Numbered from the stretch's first letter, positions 10,614-19,360 are shown. The stretch: 64,000 nt of DNA from Bacteroides sp. (GCA_022648295.1 JALCME010000005.1:112327-176326), one strand, 5' to 3'. Made by a program: numbers and translations. The notes: generated from the letters alone by a model not told the origin.

Positions 10614-11477
10614 TCAAATTCGTGATTTTATGGCCTCGGAGATTTCTTCCATTAGCCATTTCGGCGTGGAAGTAGCTCCGCAAATTCCAATGGTTTGAGC
10701 CTTGTCTAGTAGATCTTTATCTATTTCGTCGGCGCTTTCAATAAGAAAAGAGTTCGGGTTGATCTTTTTGCATTCGTTGAAAAGTATTTTTCCATTGGAA
10801 CTTTTATTTCCGCTTACCAAAAATATCAAGTCGTGTGATGCTGCAAATGTTCGGATATTGGGAATGCGGTTGACCACTTGCCTACAAATGGTGTCATGGT
10901 ATTCAAAACTTACATTTGGTGATATATGCTCTTTGATATATTCTACTATTTTTTGGAATTCTTCCAATGATTTAGTTGTCTGAGAATATAAACATATATT
11001 CTTCTTGAAGTCCAATTGCTTGGCTTCTTCCAAATTTTCAATAACTATCGCTTTTCCGGCTGTTTGACCTACCAATCCTAAGACTTCTGCATGCCCGTTT
11101 TTGCCATATATCACGATTTGTTTATTTTCATCTTCCTCCGAGATGTCTTTTTGCTTGATTTTCTTTTGCAAACGAAGCACTACAGGACAGGTGGCATCAA
11201 TAATATCTATGTTGTTAAGGCGAGCTGTTTCGTATGTCTCGGGTGGCTCTCCATGTGCCCGTAGTAGTACCTTGGCATTGCGAAGCTTTTTAAAATCTTC
11301 ATGATTGATAGTGATGAGTCCCATTGTTTTTAAACGTTCTACTTCTCGATTGTTGTGTACAATGTCTCCTAAACAATATAATGTTTCACCTTTGGCTAGT
11401 TCTTCCTCTGTTTTTTTTATTGCGGTGACAACCCCAAAGCAGAATCCGGAGCCTTTATCTATTTCTATTGTTTTCAT
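10614..11477 (-). CDS. ispH: 4-hydroxy-3-methylbut-2-enyl diphosphate reductase
   Basis: 287 residues. The last enzyme of the MEP pathway, it makes isopentenyl and dimethylallyl diphosphate. The three cysteines that hold the iron-sulfur cluster are visible: in 'GFCFGV' near residue 13, in 'DATCPVV' near residue 95 and in 'GICGATSTP' near residue 270. The LytB motifs 'RAHGEPP', 'YGKNGHAEVLG' and 'SQTT' are present in the expected order. It lies downstream of cmk on the same strand with a 90-base gap, a cmk-ispH-pfkA order that looks like a shared transcription unit. Confidence 0.97.
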   Translation of the reverse strand: MKTIEIDKGSGFCFGVVTAIKKTEEELAKGETLYCLGDIVHNNREVERLKTMGLITINHEDFKKLRNAKVLLRAHGEPPETYETARLNNIDIIDATCPVVLRLQKKIKQKDISEEDENKQIVIYGKNGHAEVLGLVGQTAGKAIVIENLEEAKQLDFKKNICLYSQTTKSLEEFQKIVEYIKEHISPNVSFEYHDTICRQVVNRIPNIRTFAASHDLIFLVSGNKSSNGKILFNECKKINPNSFLIESADEIDKDLLDKAQTIGICGATSTPKWLMEEISEAIKSRI

Positions 11478-11566
11478 AATCTTGTTATTATTAATGATGG
11501 TTATGAATGATATAAAGGAGGCTGGATTTCTTTTAATAGAAAAGCCTTTAACTGAACTCCTTTAAT

Positions 11567-12253
11567 TTATTTAGTAATATGATTGACTTGTTGCATTAGC
11601 CATTCTTTCTGTTGAGATATTGTCATGTGACTATTGTCTAGTAGCAAAGCATCTTCTGCCTGGACAAGTGGGCTTATGCTCCGGCGTTGATCAATATCAT
11701 CCCGTTGTTTTACATTTTCAAGGATCTCGTCATAGCTTACTTTTTGTCCTTTTGTATGTAGTTCTTCATAACGGCGTTGTGCCCGGATTTCGGGTGAGGC
11801 AGTAACGAATATCTTTAATTCTGCATTAGGAAATACGGTGGTGCCTATATCACGTCCATCCATGACTATGCCTTTGGCTTTACCCATTGCTTGCTGTTGG
11901 GCGACCATTGCTTTTCGTACAAAGTCCAGTGTTGATATCGGACTTACATGGGAAGAGACTTCCATGCTTCGAATTTTATTTTCTACATTGTTTCCATTTA
12001 AATAGGTTTCCGGGCATCCTGTTTCCTGATTTATCAGAAAGGATATATGTATTTCCTTTATTTCTTTTTGAAGTCTTTTCGTGTCTATTTCTTTATCTTT
12101 GAATATGCCGTTTTCCAAACTATATAAAGTGACAGCACGATACATAGCTCCGCTGTCTATATATATATATCCTATTTCCCGAGCAAGATCTTTGGCCATA
12201 GTGCTTTTCCCACAAGAGGAAAAGCCATCAATTGCAATAATTATTTTTTTCAT
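11567..12253 (-). CDS. cmk: (d)CMP kinase (cytidylate kinase)
   Basis: 228 residues from the ATG at 12253; a GTG two codons earlier (12259) is less likely. It phosphorylates CMP and dCMP for nucleotide recycling. The P-loop '[12 protein letters not shown]' lies at the N-terminus. '[14 protein letters not shown]' is the conserved CMP-binding stretch, and '[13 protein letters not shown]' with the following '[16 protein letters not shown]' is diagnostic of bacterial CMP kinases. First gene of the cmk-ispH-pfkA group; its likely promoter box at 12471-12478 would give a leader of about 210 bases. Confidence 0.97.
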   Translation of the reverse strand: MKKIIIAIDGFSSCGKSTMAKDLAREIGYIYIDSGAMYRAVTLYSLENGIFKDKEIDTKRLQKEIKEIHISFLINQETGCPETYLNGNNVENKIRSMEVSSHVSPISTLDFVRKAMVAQQQAMGKAKGIVMDGRDIGTTVFPNAELKIFVTASPEIRAQRRYEELHTKGQKVSYDEILENVKQRDDIDQRRSISPLVQAEDALLLDNSHMTISQQKEWLMQQVNHITK

Positions 12254-12470
12254 TTGCACTATTTCGTTATAAAAAAAATATAAAAGATTGGAGATTAAAA
12301 GAAAAGGAGTTCATGTGATTCTTTGTGTAAGCTATAGAGACTAACAATTTATTTGCTGATTTGTTCTGATATGAATGCTTTTGCCTTGCCTGTACTTGTG
12401 TACAGAGCAAATAAGGGAAAAATATGGTTGGAACAAAAGACTTTTTCAACATTTCATTTAAAATTATTGC

Positions 12471-12478
12471 CAAAGATA
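12471..12478 (-). promoter_or_regulatory. Bacteroides -7 box, probable cmk promoter
   Basis: TATCTTTG on the minus strand matches TAnnTTTG. It would start a transcript about 210 bases before the cmk ATG. Confidence 0.4.
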
Positions 12479-12612
12479 CGGCATTTTTAAAATATCTCGT
12501 TACTTTTGTCGGGGAAAAGCCATAGCTCATTTCTTATGATTAAAAAAAATGAAAATGGGCTTGGATTGTGTGAAAAAAAACAGTAGAACAGAACGTTTCA
12601 TAGAAAATGCAT

Positions 12613-12620
12613 TATATTTG
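12613..12620 (+). promoter_or_regulatory. Bacteroides -7 box upstream of tonB
   Basis: TATATTTG, an exact TAnnTTTG match, 32 bases before the tonB ATG. No good -33 TTTG was found at 19-21 bases upstream. Confidence 0.55.
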
Positions 12621-12652
12621 CAAAAAATGGGAAACACTAAAATTATATAATT

Positions 12653-13339
12653 ATGGAAATTAAAAAAACACCTAAAGCAGATTTGGAGGGCAAGAAGTCA
12701 ACTTGGATGCTTATTGGTTATGTTATCGTGCTCGCTTTTATGTTTGTAGCATTTGAGTGGACACAGCGCGATTACAAAATTGATACGAGTCAGGCTGTTA
12801 CAGATGCCGTTTTTGAGGAAGAAATGATTCCTATAACAGAACAGGAAGAGAAAGTTGCTCCTCCACCTCCTGAAGCACCATCAATTGCTGAAACATTGGA
12901 AATCGTAGATGATAAAGCCGATGTTGAAGAAACTAACATTGCTTCAAGTGAAGAGACAGGGCAGAAGGTAGAAGTTAAATATGTTCCGGTTGCTGTAGAG
13001 GAAGAGGCTCCTGAAGAACAAACTATTTTTGAGGTTGTTGAACAAATGCCGGAATTCCCAAATGGAGGTATGGCTGGTTTGATGCAATATTTGAGTAAAA
13101 ACATTAAGTATCCGACTATTGCTCAGGAAAACGGTACTCAAGGACGCGTTACTGTACAATTTGTGGTTAACAAAGACGGTAGTATTGTAGATGCTAAAGT
13201 ATTAAGAGGTGTTGATCCTTATTTGGACAAGGAAGCTATTCGTGTGATTAGTTCCATGCCAAAATGGAAACCGGGAATGCAACGCGGGAAACCTGTGCGT
13301 GTGAAATATACAGTACCTGTAATGTTTAGATTGCAGTAA
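12653..13339 (+). CDS. tonB: Energy transducer TonB
   Basis: 228 residues. A single membrane anchor lies near residues 20-38 ('WMLIGYVIVLAFMFVAFEW') after a short cytoplasmic tail. Next comes an acidic, Pro/Glu-rich periplasmic spacer ('EEKVAPPPPEAPS'). The C-terminal TonB domain starts near residue 135 ('MPEFPNGGMAGLMQYLSKNI') and includes 'GRVTVQFVVNKDGSIVDAKVLRG' type strands and the closing 'VKYTVPVMFRLQ'. It couples the ExbB/ExbD proton channel to outer-membrane receptors. The SusC and TonB receptors in this window and the exb operon 3 kb downstream are natural partners, but which receptors it serves cannot be read from sequence. A strong terminator follows, so it is monocistronic. Confidence 0.95.
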   Translation: MEIKKTPKADLEGKKSTWMLIGYVIVLAFMFVAFEWTQRDYKIDTSQAVTDAVFEEEMIPITEQEEKVAPPPPEAPSIAETLEIVDDKADVEETNIASSEETGQKVEVKYVPVAVEEEAPEEQTIFEVVEQMPEFPNGGMAGLMQYLSKNIKYPTIAQENGTQGRVTVQFVVNKDGSIVDAKVLRGVDPYLDKEAIRVISSMPKWKPGMQRGKPVRVKYTVPVMFRLQ

Positions 13340-13359
13340 TGTATCTATAAAATAGGGAA

Positions 13360-13388
13360 AAGGCTGCCGATAAGCAGCCTTTTTTCTT
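13360..13388 (+). terminator. Rho-independent terminator after tonB
   Basis: AAGGCTGC pairs with GCAGCCTT across a 6-base loop, followed at once by a T-run. It lies 21 bases after the tonB stop codon. Confidence 0.9.
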
Positions 13389-13411
13389 TCTTTTTTTGAG
13401 GAATATTAGTT

Positions 13412-14386
13412 ATGTATACAGCTTCAGCTATTTTCGAGAAAATTAATTCTCATATTGCAAACTTACATTTTCAATATGCCCCAGAGGGACTATATGCTCC
13501 TGTTGAATATGTATTAAGTATGGGAGGTAAAAGAATTCGGCCTCTATTGATGTTAATGGCTTATAATTTGTATAAGGAGGATCTTGAATCTGTTTACGAT
13601 TTAGCTACAGGTATCGAAGTATATCATAATTACACTCTTTTACATGATGATTTGATGGATCGTGCTGAGCGACGCAGGGGGAAAAAAACAGTGCATAAGA
13701 TATGGAACGATAATGTAGCTATTCTTTCCGGCGATGCAATGTTAGTTCTTGCTTATCAATTCATGGCAAAATGTCCGGTGATGTTTCTGAAAGAAGTCTT
13801 GGATCTCTTTTCAAAAACGGCTCTTGAAATATGCGAAGGACAACAAATGGACATGGAGTTTGAACAGGAAGAGGAAGTAAAAGAGGCGGAATATATAGAA
13901 ATGATCCGTTTGAAGACTGCCGTACTTTTGGCTACGAGCCTGAAAATTGGGGCACGCATAGGCGGGGCTTCTGTAGAAGATGCTGATAGTCTATATAATT
14001 TTGGTATTCAAATAGGACTTGCTTTTCAATTAAAAGATGATTTATTGGATGTTTATGGAAGCACTAGTACTTTTGGGAAAAATATAGGTGGAGATATTTT
14101 ATGCAATAAAAAGACTTTTTTATTGGTTAAATCACTAGAATTAGCGAATTCAGTCCAAGCTGAGCAATTAAGATCATGGTTTAGGACCGAAAATCCGGAT
14201 CCTATAACAAAAATAGAAGCAGTAACAGCTCTTTATGACCAAATTGGGGTTCGGGGATTTTGTGAGGCAAAAATAGCCCAGTATACTAATTTGGCGATAA
14301 AGAGTCTTTCAGTTTTGGATGTGGAAGACGAAAAAAAGAATGGATTAAGAACGATTATAGAACAGCTAATGAATAGAGAAATGTAA
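13412..14386 (+). CDS. Trans-polyprenyl diphosphate synthase
   Basis: 324 residues. It builds long isoprenoid chains from isopentenyl diphosphate, probably for the menaquinone tail. The two aspartate-rich motifs are clear: DDLMD at 79-83 in 'LLHDDLMDRAERRRG' and DDLLD at 209-213 in 'FQLKDDLLDVYG'. 'GGKRIRP' near residue 39 binds the substrate diphosphate. The residues before the first Asp-rich motif (Tyr-Thr-Leu-Leu-His) do not settle chain length, so octaprenyl, heptaprenyl or geranylgeranyl products all remain possible. It opens a three-gene set with an unknown protein 14 bases downstream and a TatD-type nuclease. Confidence 0.92.
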   Translation: MYTASAIFEKINSHIANLHFQYAPEGLYAPVEYVLSMGGKRIRPLLMLMAYNLYKEDLESVYDLATGIEVYHNYTLLHDDLMDRAERRRGKKTVHKIWNDNVAILSGDAMLVLAYQFMAKCPVMFLKEVLDLFSKTALEICEGQQMDMEFEQEEEVKEAEYIEMIRLKTAVLLATSLKIGARIGGASVEDADSLYNFGIQIGLAFQLKDDLLDVYGSTSTFGKNIGGDILCNKKTFLLVKSLELANSVQAEQLRSWFRTENPDPITKIEAVTALYDQIGVRGFCEAKIAQYTNLAIKSLSVLDVEDEKKNGLRTIIEQLMNREM

Positions 14387-14400
14387 ATTGTTTAATTCTT

Positions 14401-15114
14401 ATGCCTTATAGAAGATTACCAAATACCGATCGTGCAAGAATACGGGCATTAAAAACAGTGGTGGAAAAGGCTGATGTCACTGATGCTTTCAATTTGCCTG
14501 TTGTTATGAAAACATTAATAGAATCGAGAAATCTTTTAACGGTTTTTGAGGCAGCTCAGGTCTATTATTCTGAATGTTATGAGCAACAATCCAAGGCTGC
14601 GCGTAGACATCAGACTAATGTTCGTAAAGCTCGGTTATACATTTCTCATTTCATTCAAGTCTTGAATTTAGCAGTCCTTCGTTCGGAAATACGTGCAGCC
14701 CATAAATCTTATTATGGATTATCAGCGGAGAATAATAATGTTCCGGATCTTTCTACGGAAGGAGCTCTTGTGGAGTGGGGACGGAATATTATAGAGGGAG
14801 AACATCGGCGAATTCTGCAGGGGGGGACTCCTATTTACAATCCTACTATAGCTAAAGTGAAAGTCCATTATGATATTTTTATTGAAAGTTATGAGAAACA
14901 AAAGAATTTTCAATCTTTAACTGCTAGCAGTTTAGAAACTCTTTCTTCAATGCGTGATGGCGTTGATGAGTTGGTTTTGGATATATGGAATCAAATAGAA
15001 CAAACATTTCAGAATATCTCTTCTCCAGAGAAGCGGCTACAGTTATGCCGTGATTATGGTGTTGTATATTATTATAGGACAGGTGAGAAGCAGGAAGGCG
15101 ATTTATCCGAATGA
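14401..15114 (+). CDS. Conserved-looking hypothetical protein, unknown function
   Basis: 237 residues with no signal peptide or membrane segment. The sequence is mostly helical, with many Arg, Glu and Gln residues. The N-terminus is basic ('MPYRRLPNTDRARIRALK'), a helix-rich middle includes 'ARLYISHFIQVLNLAV', and the acidic C-terminus includes 'LCRDYGVVYYYRTGEKQEGD'. I see no catalytic or binding motif I can name. It begins 14 bases after the polyprenyl synthase gene and its last four bases overlap the tatD start (ATGA), so translation of the three genes is probably coupled. The coupling argues it is a real, expressed protein. A cytosolic structural or nucleic-acid-associated role is possible but unproven. 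Confidence 0.75.
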   Translation: MPYRRLPNTDRARIRALKTVVEKADVTDAFNLPVVMKTLIESRNLLTVFEAAQVYYSECYEQQSKAARRHQTNVRKARLYISHFIQVLNLAVLRSEIRAAHKSYYGLSAENNNVPDLSTEGALVEWGRNIIEGEHRRILQGGTPIYNPTIAKVKVHYDIFIESYEKQKNFQSLTASSLETLSSMRDGVDELVLDIWNQIEQTFQNISSPEKRLQLCRDYGVVYYYRTGEKQEGDLSE

Positions 15115-15893
15115 ATTTGATAGATACACATTCACATCTTTTTCTAGAAGAGTTTGCAGACGATTTACCTCTGGTCATAGATCGTGCACGGATTGCAGGA
15201 GTTAGCCATATTTTTATGCCTAATATTGACAGTACTACACTCTCAGCTATGCAATCTGTTTGTGCTACTTATGAAGGCTATTGTTTTCCTATGGTAGGCT
15301 TGCATCCAACGTCTGTTAATGGCGATTATTTAAAGGAACTGGCACTTGTTGAGAGAGAGTTATTGCACTCTTTTACTGAATATGTTGCTATAGGGGAAAT
15401 AGGAATGGATTTATATTGGGATAGATCTTTCCTTAATGAGCAACTAGTAGTATTGGACACCCAGATCAGGTGGGCCTTGGAAACTGATTTACCTGTTGTC
15501 ATCCATTGTCGCGAAGCCTTTGAGTTTATAACTGGAATATTGGAACCATATAAGAATACATCCCTAAGAGGTATTTTTCACAGTTTTGCAGGAACAGTTG
15601 ACGAAGCAAAGCGTTTGTTGGAGTTTCAGAATTTTTTTATAGGCATTAATGGGATTATTACTTTTAAGAATTCCCATTTATCAGAAGTCGTTCATGATAT
15701 CCCGTTACAACGGATTGTATTGGAGACTGATTCTCCTTATTTGGCACCAGTTCCTCATCGTGGGCGGAGGAATGAGAGTTCTTACGTAAAAGATGTATTA
15801 ATAAAAGTTGCTGAAATCTATCAGGAATCTCCTGAAGAAGTAGGTGAGCAGACTTCAAAAAATGCTTTAAAAGTGTTTGGAATGCTCAAATGA
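15111..15893 (+). CDS. TatD-family metal-dependent hydrolase/nuclease
   Basis: 260 residues, the usual TatD length. The metal-binding pattern is complete: 'DTHSHLF' (His7, His9) at the N-terminus, Glu in 'AIGEIGMDLYW' near residue 97, His in 'VIHCREA' and 'FHSFAGT', and the final Asp in 'ETDSPYLAPVPHRG'. Family members are 3'-5' DNases that act in oxidative-damage repair and DNA turnover, and some act on D-aminoacyl-tRNA. The start overlaps the stop codon of the upstream gene. No downstream partner: the next element is a tRNA gene 160 bases away. Confidence 0.93.
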   Translation: MNLIDTHSHLFLEEFADDLPLVIDRARIAGVSHIFMPNIDSTTLSAMQSVCATYEGYCFPMVGLHPTSVNGDYLKELALVERELLHSFTEYVAIGEIGMDLYWDRSFLNEQLVVLDTQIRWALETDLPVVIHCREAFEFITGILEPYKNTSLRGIFHSFAGTVDEAKRLLEFQNFFIGINGIITFKNSHLSEVVHDIPLQRIVLETDSPYLAPVPHRGRRNESSYVKDVLIKVAEIYQESPEEVGEQTSKNALKVFGMLK

Positions 15894-16054
15894 ACTATTG
15901 AAGACTTTAAAGTTTATTAATTTTGAGATTTTGAAGTAGATAAAAATAGGAGTATGCTGTGGAAGAACGAAAAAAAGAATACATTTGTGCCTGAAAACGC
16001 TTGTGGCTTGCATTTTTTTTGTAATTTGCAGCCGATTTCGAAAAGGCGTTGTAA

Positions 16055-16142
16055 GGAGAGATGCTCGAGTGGTTGAAGAGGCACGCCTGGAAAGCGTGTA
16101 TACTCCTAAAGGGTATCCGGGGTTCGAATCCCCGTCTCTCCG
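16055..16142 (+). tRNA. tRNA-Ser, anticodon GGA
   Basis: 88 bases. The acceptor stem pairs GGAGAGA with TCTCTCC, with discriminator G at 16142. The anticodon loop reads CT-GGA-AA, giving anticodon GGA, which reads TCC and TCT serine codons. A long variable arm ('TACTCCTAAAGGGTA') marks it as a class II serine tRNA, and the T-loop shows GGTTCGAATCC. The CCA end is not encoded. Confidence 0.97.
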
Positions 16143-16208
16143 CTGGAAATAAAATAACATTAATACAATAATTTAATTAATTAATTAATCTTAAAAATTA
16201 GACACACA

Positions 16209-17030
16209 ATGAAAAAGTTATTTGCAATTGTTGCTGTGATGGGAGTCCTAACATTTGGCTCAACTCAACTAGCTCAAGCTCAAGACGCTCCTGCAGCGGA
16301 TCAAACAGAACAAGCTGCTCCAGCAGCTAATGCGGCTCCTGCTGATGAGGCTGCCGCTCCTGCTGCTACTACGGCTGAGCCTGAGAATGGTGGTATTCAT
16401 AAGGAAATAAAGACTAAATTTATTGAAGGTACTGCTTCTTTTATGAGTTTGGTTGCCATTGCATTGGTTATTGGGCTTGCTTTTTGCATCGAACGTATTA
16501 TCTATTTAAGTTTGGCCGAAATTAATGCTAAAAAATTTATGGCTACTATTGAAGCTGCTTTGGAAAAAGGAGATGTTGAGGCTGCTAAAGATATTGCTCG
16601 TAATACGAGAGGACCTGTTGCTTCTATTTATTATCAAGGTTTGATGAGAATAGATCAAGGTCTTGATGTTGTAGAGAAATCTGTTGTATCCTATGGTGGA
16701 GTTCAAGCTGGTTACTTGGAAAAAGGTTGTTCTTGGATTACATTGTTTATTGCAATGGCACCGTCTTTAGGGTTCTTGGGTACAGTAATTGGTATGGTTC
16801 AAGCATTTGATAAAATCCAACAAGTAGGTGATATTTCTCCGACGGTTGTAGCTGGTGGTATGAAAGTCGCTTTGATTACTACAATTTTCGGTTTGATTGT
16901 TGCGTTGATTCTGCAAGTATTCTATAACTATATTCTGTCTAAGATTGAAGCTTTGACAAGTGAAATGGAAGATTCTTCTGTCTCCTTGTTGGATATGGTT
17001 ATCAAATATAACTTGAAATATAAAAAATAA
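16209..17030 (+). CDS. exbB: ExbB/TolQ/MotA-type proton channel protein with Ala/Pro-rich N-terminal extension
   Basis: 273 residues. Three membrane segments are visible (about 77-100, 165-190 and 210-235). The MotA/TolQ/ExbB signature is in 'APSLGFLGTVIGMVQAF' and 'GGMKVALITTIFGLIVAL'. Unlike enterobacterial ExbB, it begins with a signal-peptide-like segment followed by about 40 residues of low-complexity Ala/Pro/Glu sequence, giving a long periplasmic N-terminus. With the ExbD proteins encoded downstream it forms the proton-driven motor that powers TonB. No clear -7 box lies in the 66 bases after the tRNA gene, so the promoter is uncertain. Confidence 0.94.
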   Translation: MKKLFAIVAVMGVLTFGSTQLAQAQDAPAADQTEQAAPAANAAPADEAAAPAATTAEPENGGIHKEIKTKFIEGTASFMSLVAIALVIGLAFCIERIIYLSLAEINAKKFMATIEAALEKGDVEAAKDIARNTRGPVASIYYQGLMRIDQGLDVVEKSVVSYGGVQAGYLEKGCSWITLFIAMAPSLGFLGTVIGMVQAFDKIQQVGDISPTVVAGGMKVALITTIFGLIVALILQVFYNYILSKIEALTSEMEDSSVSLLDMVIKYNLKYKK

Positions 17031-17036
17031 GCGGAA

Positions 17037-17522
17037 ATGGCTAAGTTAACATATAAAGTTTCATATTATGTACTGTATGTAATCTTTGCTGCTATTATAG
17101 TGGTATTGGGTATGTTCTACTTAGGTGGTAATGCTCAAGGTGACGCAGTATTGTCAGGAATTGATCCTGAAATGTGGCAGCCTGCACAAATGAATGCCTT
17201 ACTCTTCTTGATGTATGGCTTATTAGCTTTGGCTGTAATTGCTACAGTGGTTGCTTTCTTATTTCAATTTGGAATGGCATTAAAAGATAACTTTGGTAAG
17301 GCCTTAAAGTCCTTGATTGGTGTAATTCTTCTGGTGGTTGTATTGGCCATTGCATGGTCAGTAGGTAGCGGAGAGCCGTTGAATATTCCTGGTTATAGTG
17401 GAAGTGATAATGTGTATTTCTGGTTAAAAATAACTGATATGTTTCTTTATACTTTCTATATCTTGCTTGGAGCAACAGTTCTTGCAATGATTTTTAGTAG
17501 TATAAAGAAGAAGTTATCATAA
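17037..17522 (+). CDS. Hypothetical inner-membrane protein of the exb operon
   Basis: 161 residues with four hydrophobic segments (about 9-27, 52-76, 89-108 and 130-152) and short polar loops, one of them Gly/Ser-rich ('GSGEPLNIPGYSGSD'). It belongs to no family I can name. It starts six bases after exbB and is followed 44 bases later by exbD, so it is inside the proton-channel operon. Its size and topology do not match ExbB or ExbD, so it is an extra membrane component rather than a third channel subunit. A role in assembling or regulating the TonB motor is an inference from position only. Confidence 0.8.
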   Translation: MAKLTYKVSYYVLYVIFAAIIVVLGMFYLGGNAQGDAVLSGIDPEMWQPAQMNALLFLMYGLLALAVIATVVAFLFQFGMALKDNFGKALKSLIGVILLVVVLAIAWSVGSGEPLNIPGYSGSDNVYFWLKITDMFLYTFYILLGATVLAMIFSSIKKKLS

Positions 17523-17566
17523 AATCAGAGTAAGTTTAGTTTACTCAAATTTAATGAAGTAATATA

Positions 17567-18157
17567 ATGGCAAAAGGAAATAGAAAAGTTCCTGATATAA
17601 ACTCAAGTTCTACGGCTGATATTGCCTTCTTGTTGTTGATTTTCTTTTTGATCACAACGTCAATGGATACTGACCGGGGATTGGCGAGACGTTTACCGCC
17701 ACCTCCCGATAAGGAGCAGAAGGACCAGTCTGACAAAGTAAAGCAACGTAATGTTTTGGAAGTATTTTTGAATAAGGATGACCAATTAATGTGCGGGGGT
17801 GAATACATAACCATAGGACAGTTGAGGGATAAAGCAAAGGAATTCATTGATAATCCGAATAATGACGAAACCAAACCAGAAAAACATTCAATTCAAGTGC
17901 CATTTTTTGGTAATGTAATGGTTACGGAAAAACATGTGATTTCTTTGCGTTGTGACCGTGGAACGTCATATAAAGCTTATATTGCAGTCCAAAATGATTT
18001 GGTGGGTGCTTATAATGATTTAAGGGATAAATTAGCTCAAGAAAAGTGGGGTAAGAACTACTTGGATTTGAATGAGGATCAGCAAAAAGCAATTCGTGAA
18101 ATTTATCCTCAGAAGATATCTGAGGCAGAACCTAAAAAGTACGGAGAAAAGAAGTAA
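17567..18157 (+). CDS. exbD: ExbD/TolR-family biopolymer transport protein (first copy)
   Basis: 196 residues. One membrane segment near 15-33 holds the essential Asp18 ('STADIAFLLLIFFLITTSMD'), as in ExbD/TolR. The periplasmic domain is longer than in classic ExbD and contains a Lys/Glu-rich stretch ('PPPDKEQKDQSDKVKQR') and an extended C-terminus. Forms the rotor-side dimer within the ExbB pentamer. Its stop codon overlaps the next exbD start by one base, so the two are translationally coupled. Confidence 0.93.
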   Translation: MAKGNRKVPDINSSSTADIAFLLLIFFLITTSMDTDRGLARRLPPPPDKEQKDQSDKVKQRNVLEVFLNKDDQLMCGGEYITIGQLRDKAKEFIDNPNNDETKPEKHSIQVPFFGNVMVTEKHVISLRCDRGTSYKAYIAVQNDLVGAYNDLRDKLAQEKWGKNYLDLNEDQQKAIREIYPQKISEAEPKKYGEKK

Positions 18158-18621
18158 TGGGAAAATTTAGTAAAACTGGTAAACGAGAAATGCCGGCGTT
18201 GAACACTTCTTCTCTGCCTGACCTTATCTTCACTTTGTTGTTCTTCTTTATGATTGTTACAACAATGCGTGAAGTAACATTAAAGGTTGAGTTTAAGGTT
18301 CCGCAAGCTACTGAGTTAGAAAAGCTGGAAAAGAAATCATTAGTCACATTTATCTATGTAGGAAAGCCTACGGCTGAATTCCGTGCAAAGTTGGGAGATG
18401 AAAGCCGTATCCAGTTGAATGATAGTTATGCTGAAGTTGCAGAAATCCAAGATTATATTATTGGTGAACGTGCCAGTATGAAGGAGGAAGATCAACCCCA
18501 GATGACTGTTTCTTTGAAAGTGGATAAAGATACGAAGATGGGTATAGTGACTGATATTAAAGAGGCTCTTCGTAAAGCTTATGCATTGAAGATTAATTAT
18601 TCTGCGCAATTACGTCAGTAA
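18157..18621 (+). CDS. exbD: ExbD/TolR-family biopolymer transport protein (second copy)
   Basis: 154 residues, with a membrane segment near 19-38 and the proton-carrying Asp22 in 'SLPDLIFTLLFFFMIVTT'. The periplasmic part includes 'MTVSLKVDKDTKMGIVTDIKEALRKA', the usual ExbD fold. It is quite different from the preceding copy, so the pair may form a heterodimer inside one ExbB ring rather than being redundant. It ends the operon; a GC-rich hairpin follows 23 bases after the stop. Confidence 0.93.
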   Translation: MGKFSKTGKREMPALNTSSLPDLIFTLLFFFMIVTTMREVTLKVEFKVPQATELEKLEKKSLVTFIYVGKPTAEFRAKLGDESRIQLNDSYAEVAEIQDYIIGERASMKEEDQPQMTVSLKVDKDTKMGIVTDIKEALRKAYALKINYSAQLRQ

Positions 18622-18644
18622 TAATAGTTTTTTTAATAGATTAT

Positions 18645-18678
18645 AAAAAGGGTGTGTTTATATAAACGCGCCCTTTTT
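18645..18678. terminator. Terminator hairpin after the exb operon
   Basis: Sixteen-base arms (18645-18660 and 18663-18678) pair with two G-T pairs and end in a T-run. Lying between convergent genes, it may also stop transcripts of the GNAT gene from the other side. Confidence 0.85.
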
Positions 18679-18789
18679 ATTTGTTGGATAATTCTTTTAT
18701 CATGATACTCTTTTTGCGTTGATTAGGCGCTATTTCAGATTGATCCGTTATTTCGTCTTGAAATCTTGCGTTTTTTTCTATCGGGTTTA

Positions 18790-19359
18790 TTAATTTTCAA
18801 TTAAATTCTCTATGTTATAAATTTCCCGATATATTTCTTCTTTTACTCTTTCAAAATCATTTGCGGGATTCAATTTGCCATAGTTCATAAGGTACATTGG
18901 CACTGCAGCGTTTCCTGGTTTGTAGGGTGGTTGCACATAAAAATTATTCCATAAAATAAATCCCTGTCTTAAATAGAATTCTATTCTTCGCTGGGCTAAA
19001 TTATTATTGGGAATTTCGACTTCTAATACAATGGGATGTATGCGCTCGCATAACTGGTTTATAATCTCTTTTCCGTATCCTTCATTGCGATATCTCTTAT
19101 CCATAGCAAAATGCTCTACATAGTAGAAGTTACTTAGCATCCAATAAGTGATAAAACCGACCGGATTATCTCCATCTAATATAATATGATTGTAAAAACA
19201 CTGCTTGTCTCTAGTGAATAAGCGCAATTCATCCAATGGACGGTATTCTTCTTCAGGAAAAGATGAAATCAGCAATGACTCCATATATTTATATAGCAAA
19301 TCATTACTTGTAGTGATTCGTTGTAGGTGAAGCCTGGGTCTATTTCTGCAATAGGTCAT
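18790..19359 (-). CDS. GNAT-family N-acetyltransferase
   Basis: 189 residues. The acetyl-CoA-binding motif A of GNAT enzymes is visible as 'VEHFAMDKRYRNEGYGKEIINQLCER' around residues 90-115 (Arg-Asn-Glu-Gly-Tyr-Gly loop). A C-terminal 'RRIEFYLRQGFILW' strand-helix is also typical. The acceptor substrate is unknown. It begins one base after the stop of the M64 peptidase gene on the same strand, so the two are almost certainly translated from one mRNA. The last 50 residues extend beyond the core fold. Confidence 0.85.
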   Translation of the reverse strand: MTYCRNRPRLHLQRITTSNDLLYKYMESLLISSFPEEEYRPLDELRLFTRDKQCFYNHIILDGDNPVGFITYWMLSNFYYVEHFAMDKRYRNEGYGKEIINQLCERIHPIVLEVEIPNNNLAQRRIEFYLRQGFILWNNFYVQPPYKPGNAAVPMYLMNYGKLNPANDFERVKEEIYREIYNIENLIEN

Positions 19360-19360
19360 G

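Larger units (their letters stand above)
12254..12652. other. Divergent intergenic region between cmk and tonB
   Basis: About 400 AT-rich bases holding -7 boxes for both directions (minus 12471-12478, plus 12613-12620) and a short palindrome around 12389-12406 (CTGTAC/GTACAG arms). An 87-codon minus-strand ORF here has no protein-like composition. No RNA gene is apparent. Confidence 0.6.

Noticed and set aside
12267..12530. 87-codon minus-strand ORF upstream of cmk
   Set aside because: It overlaps the likely cmk promoter box and leader and has no protein-like composition.
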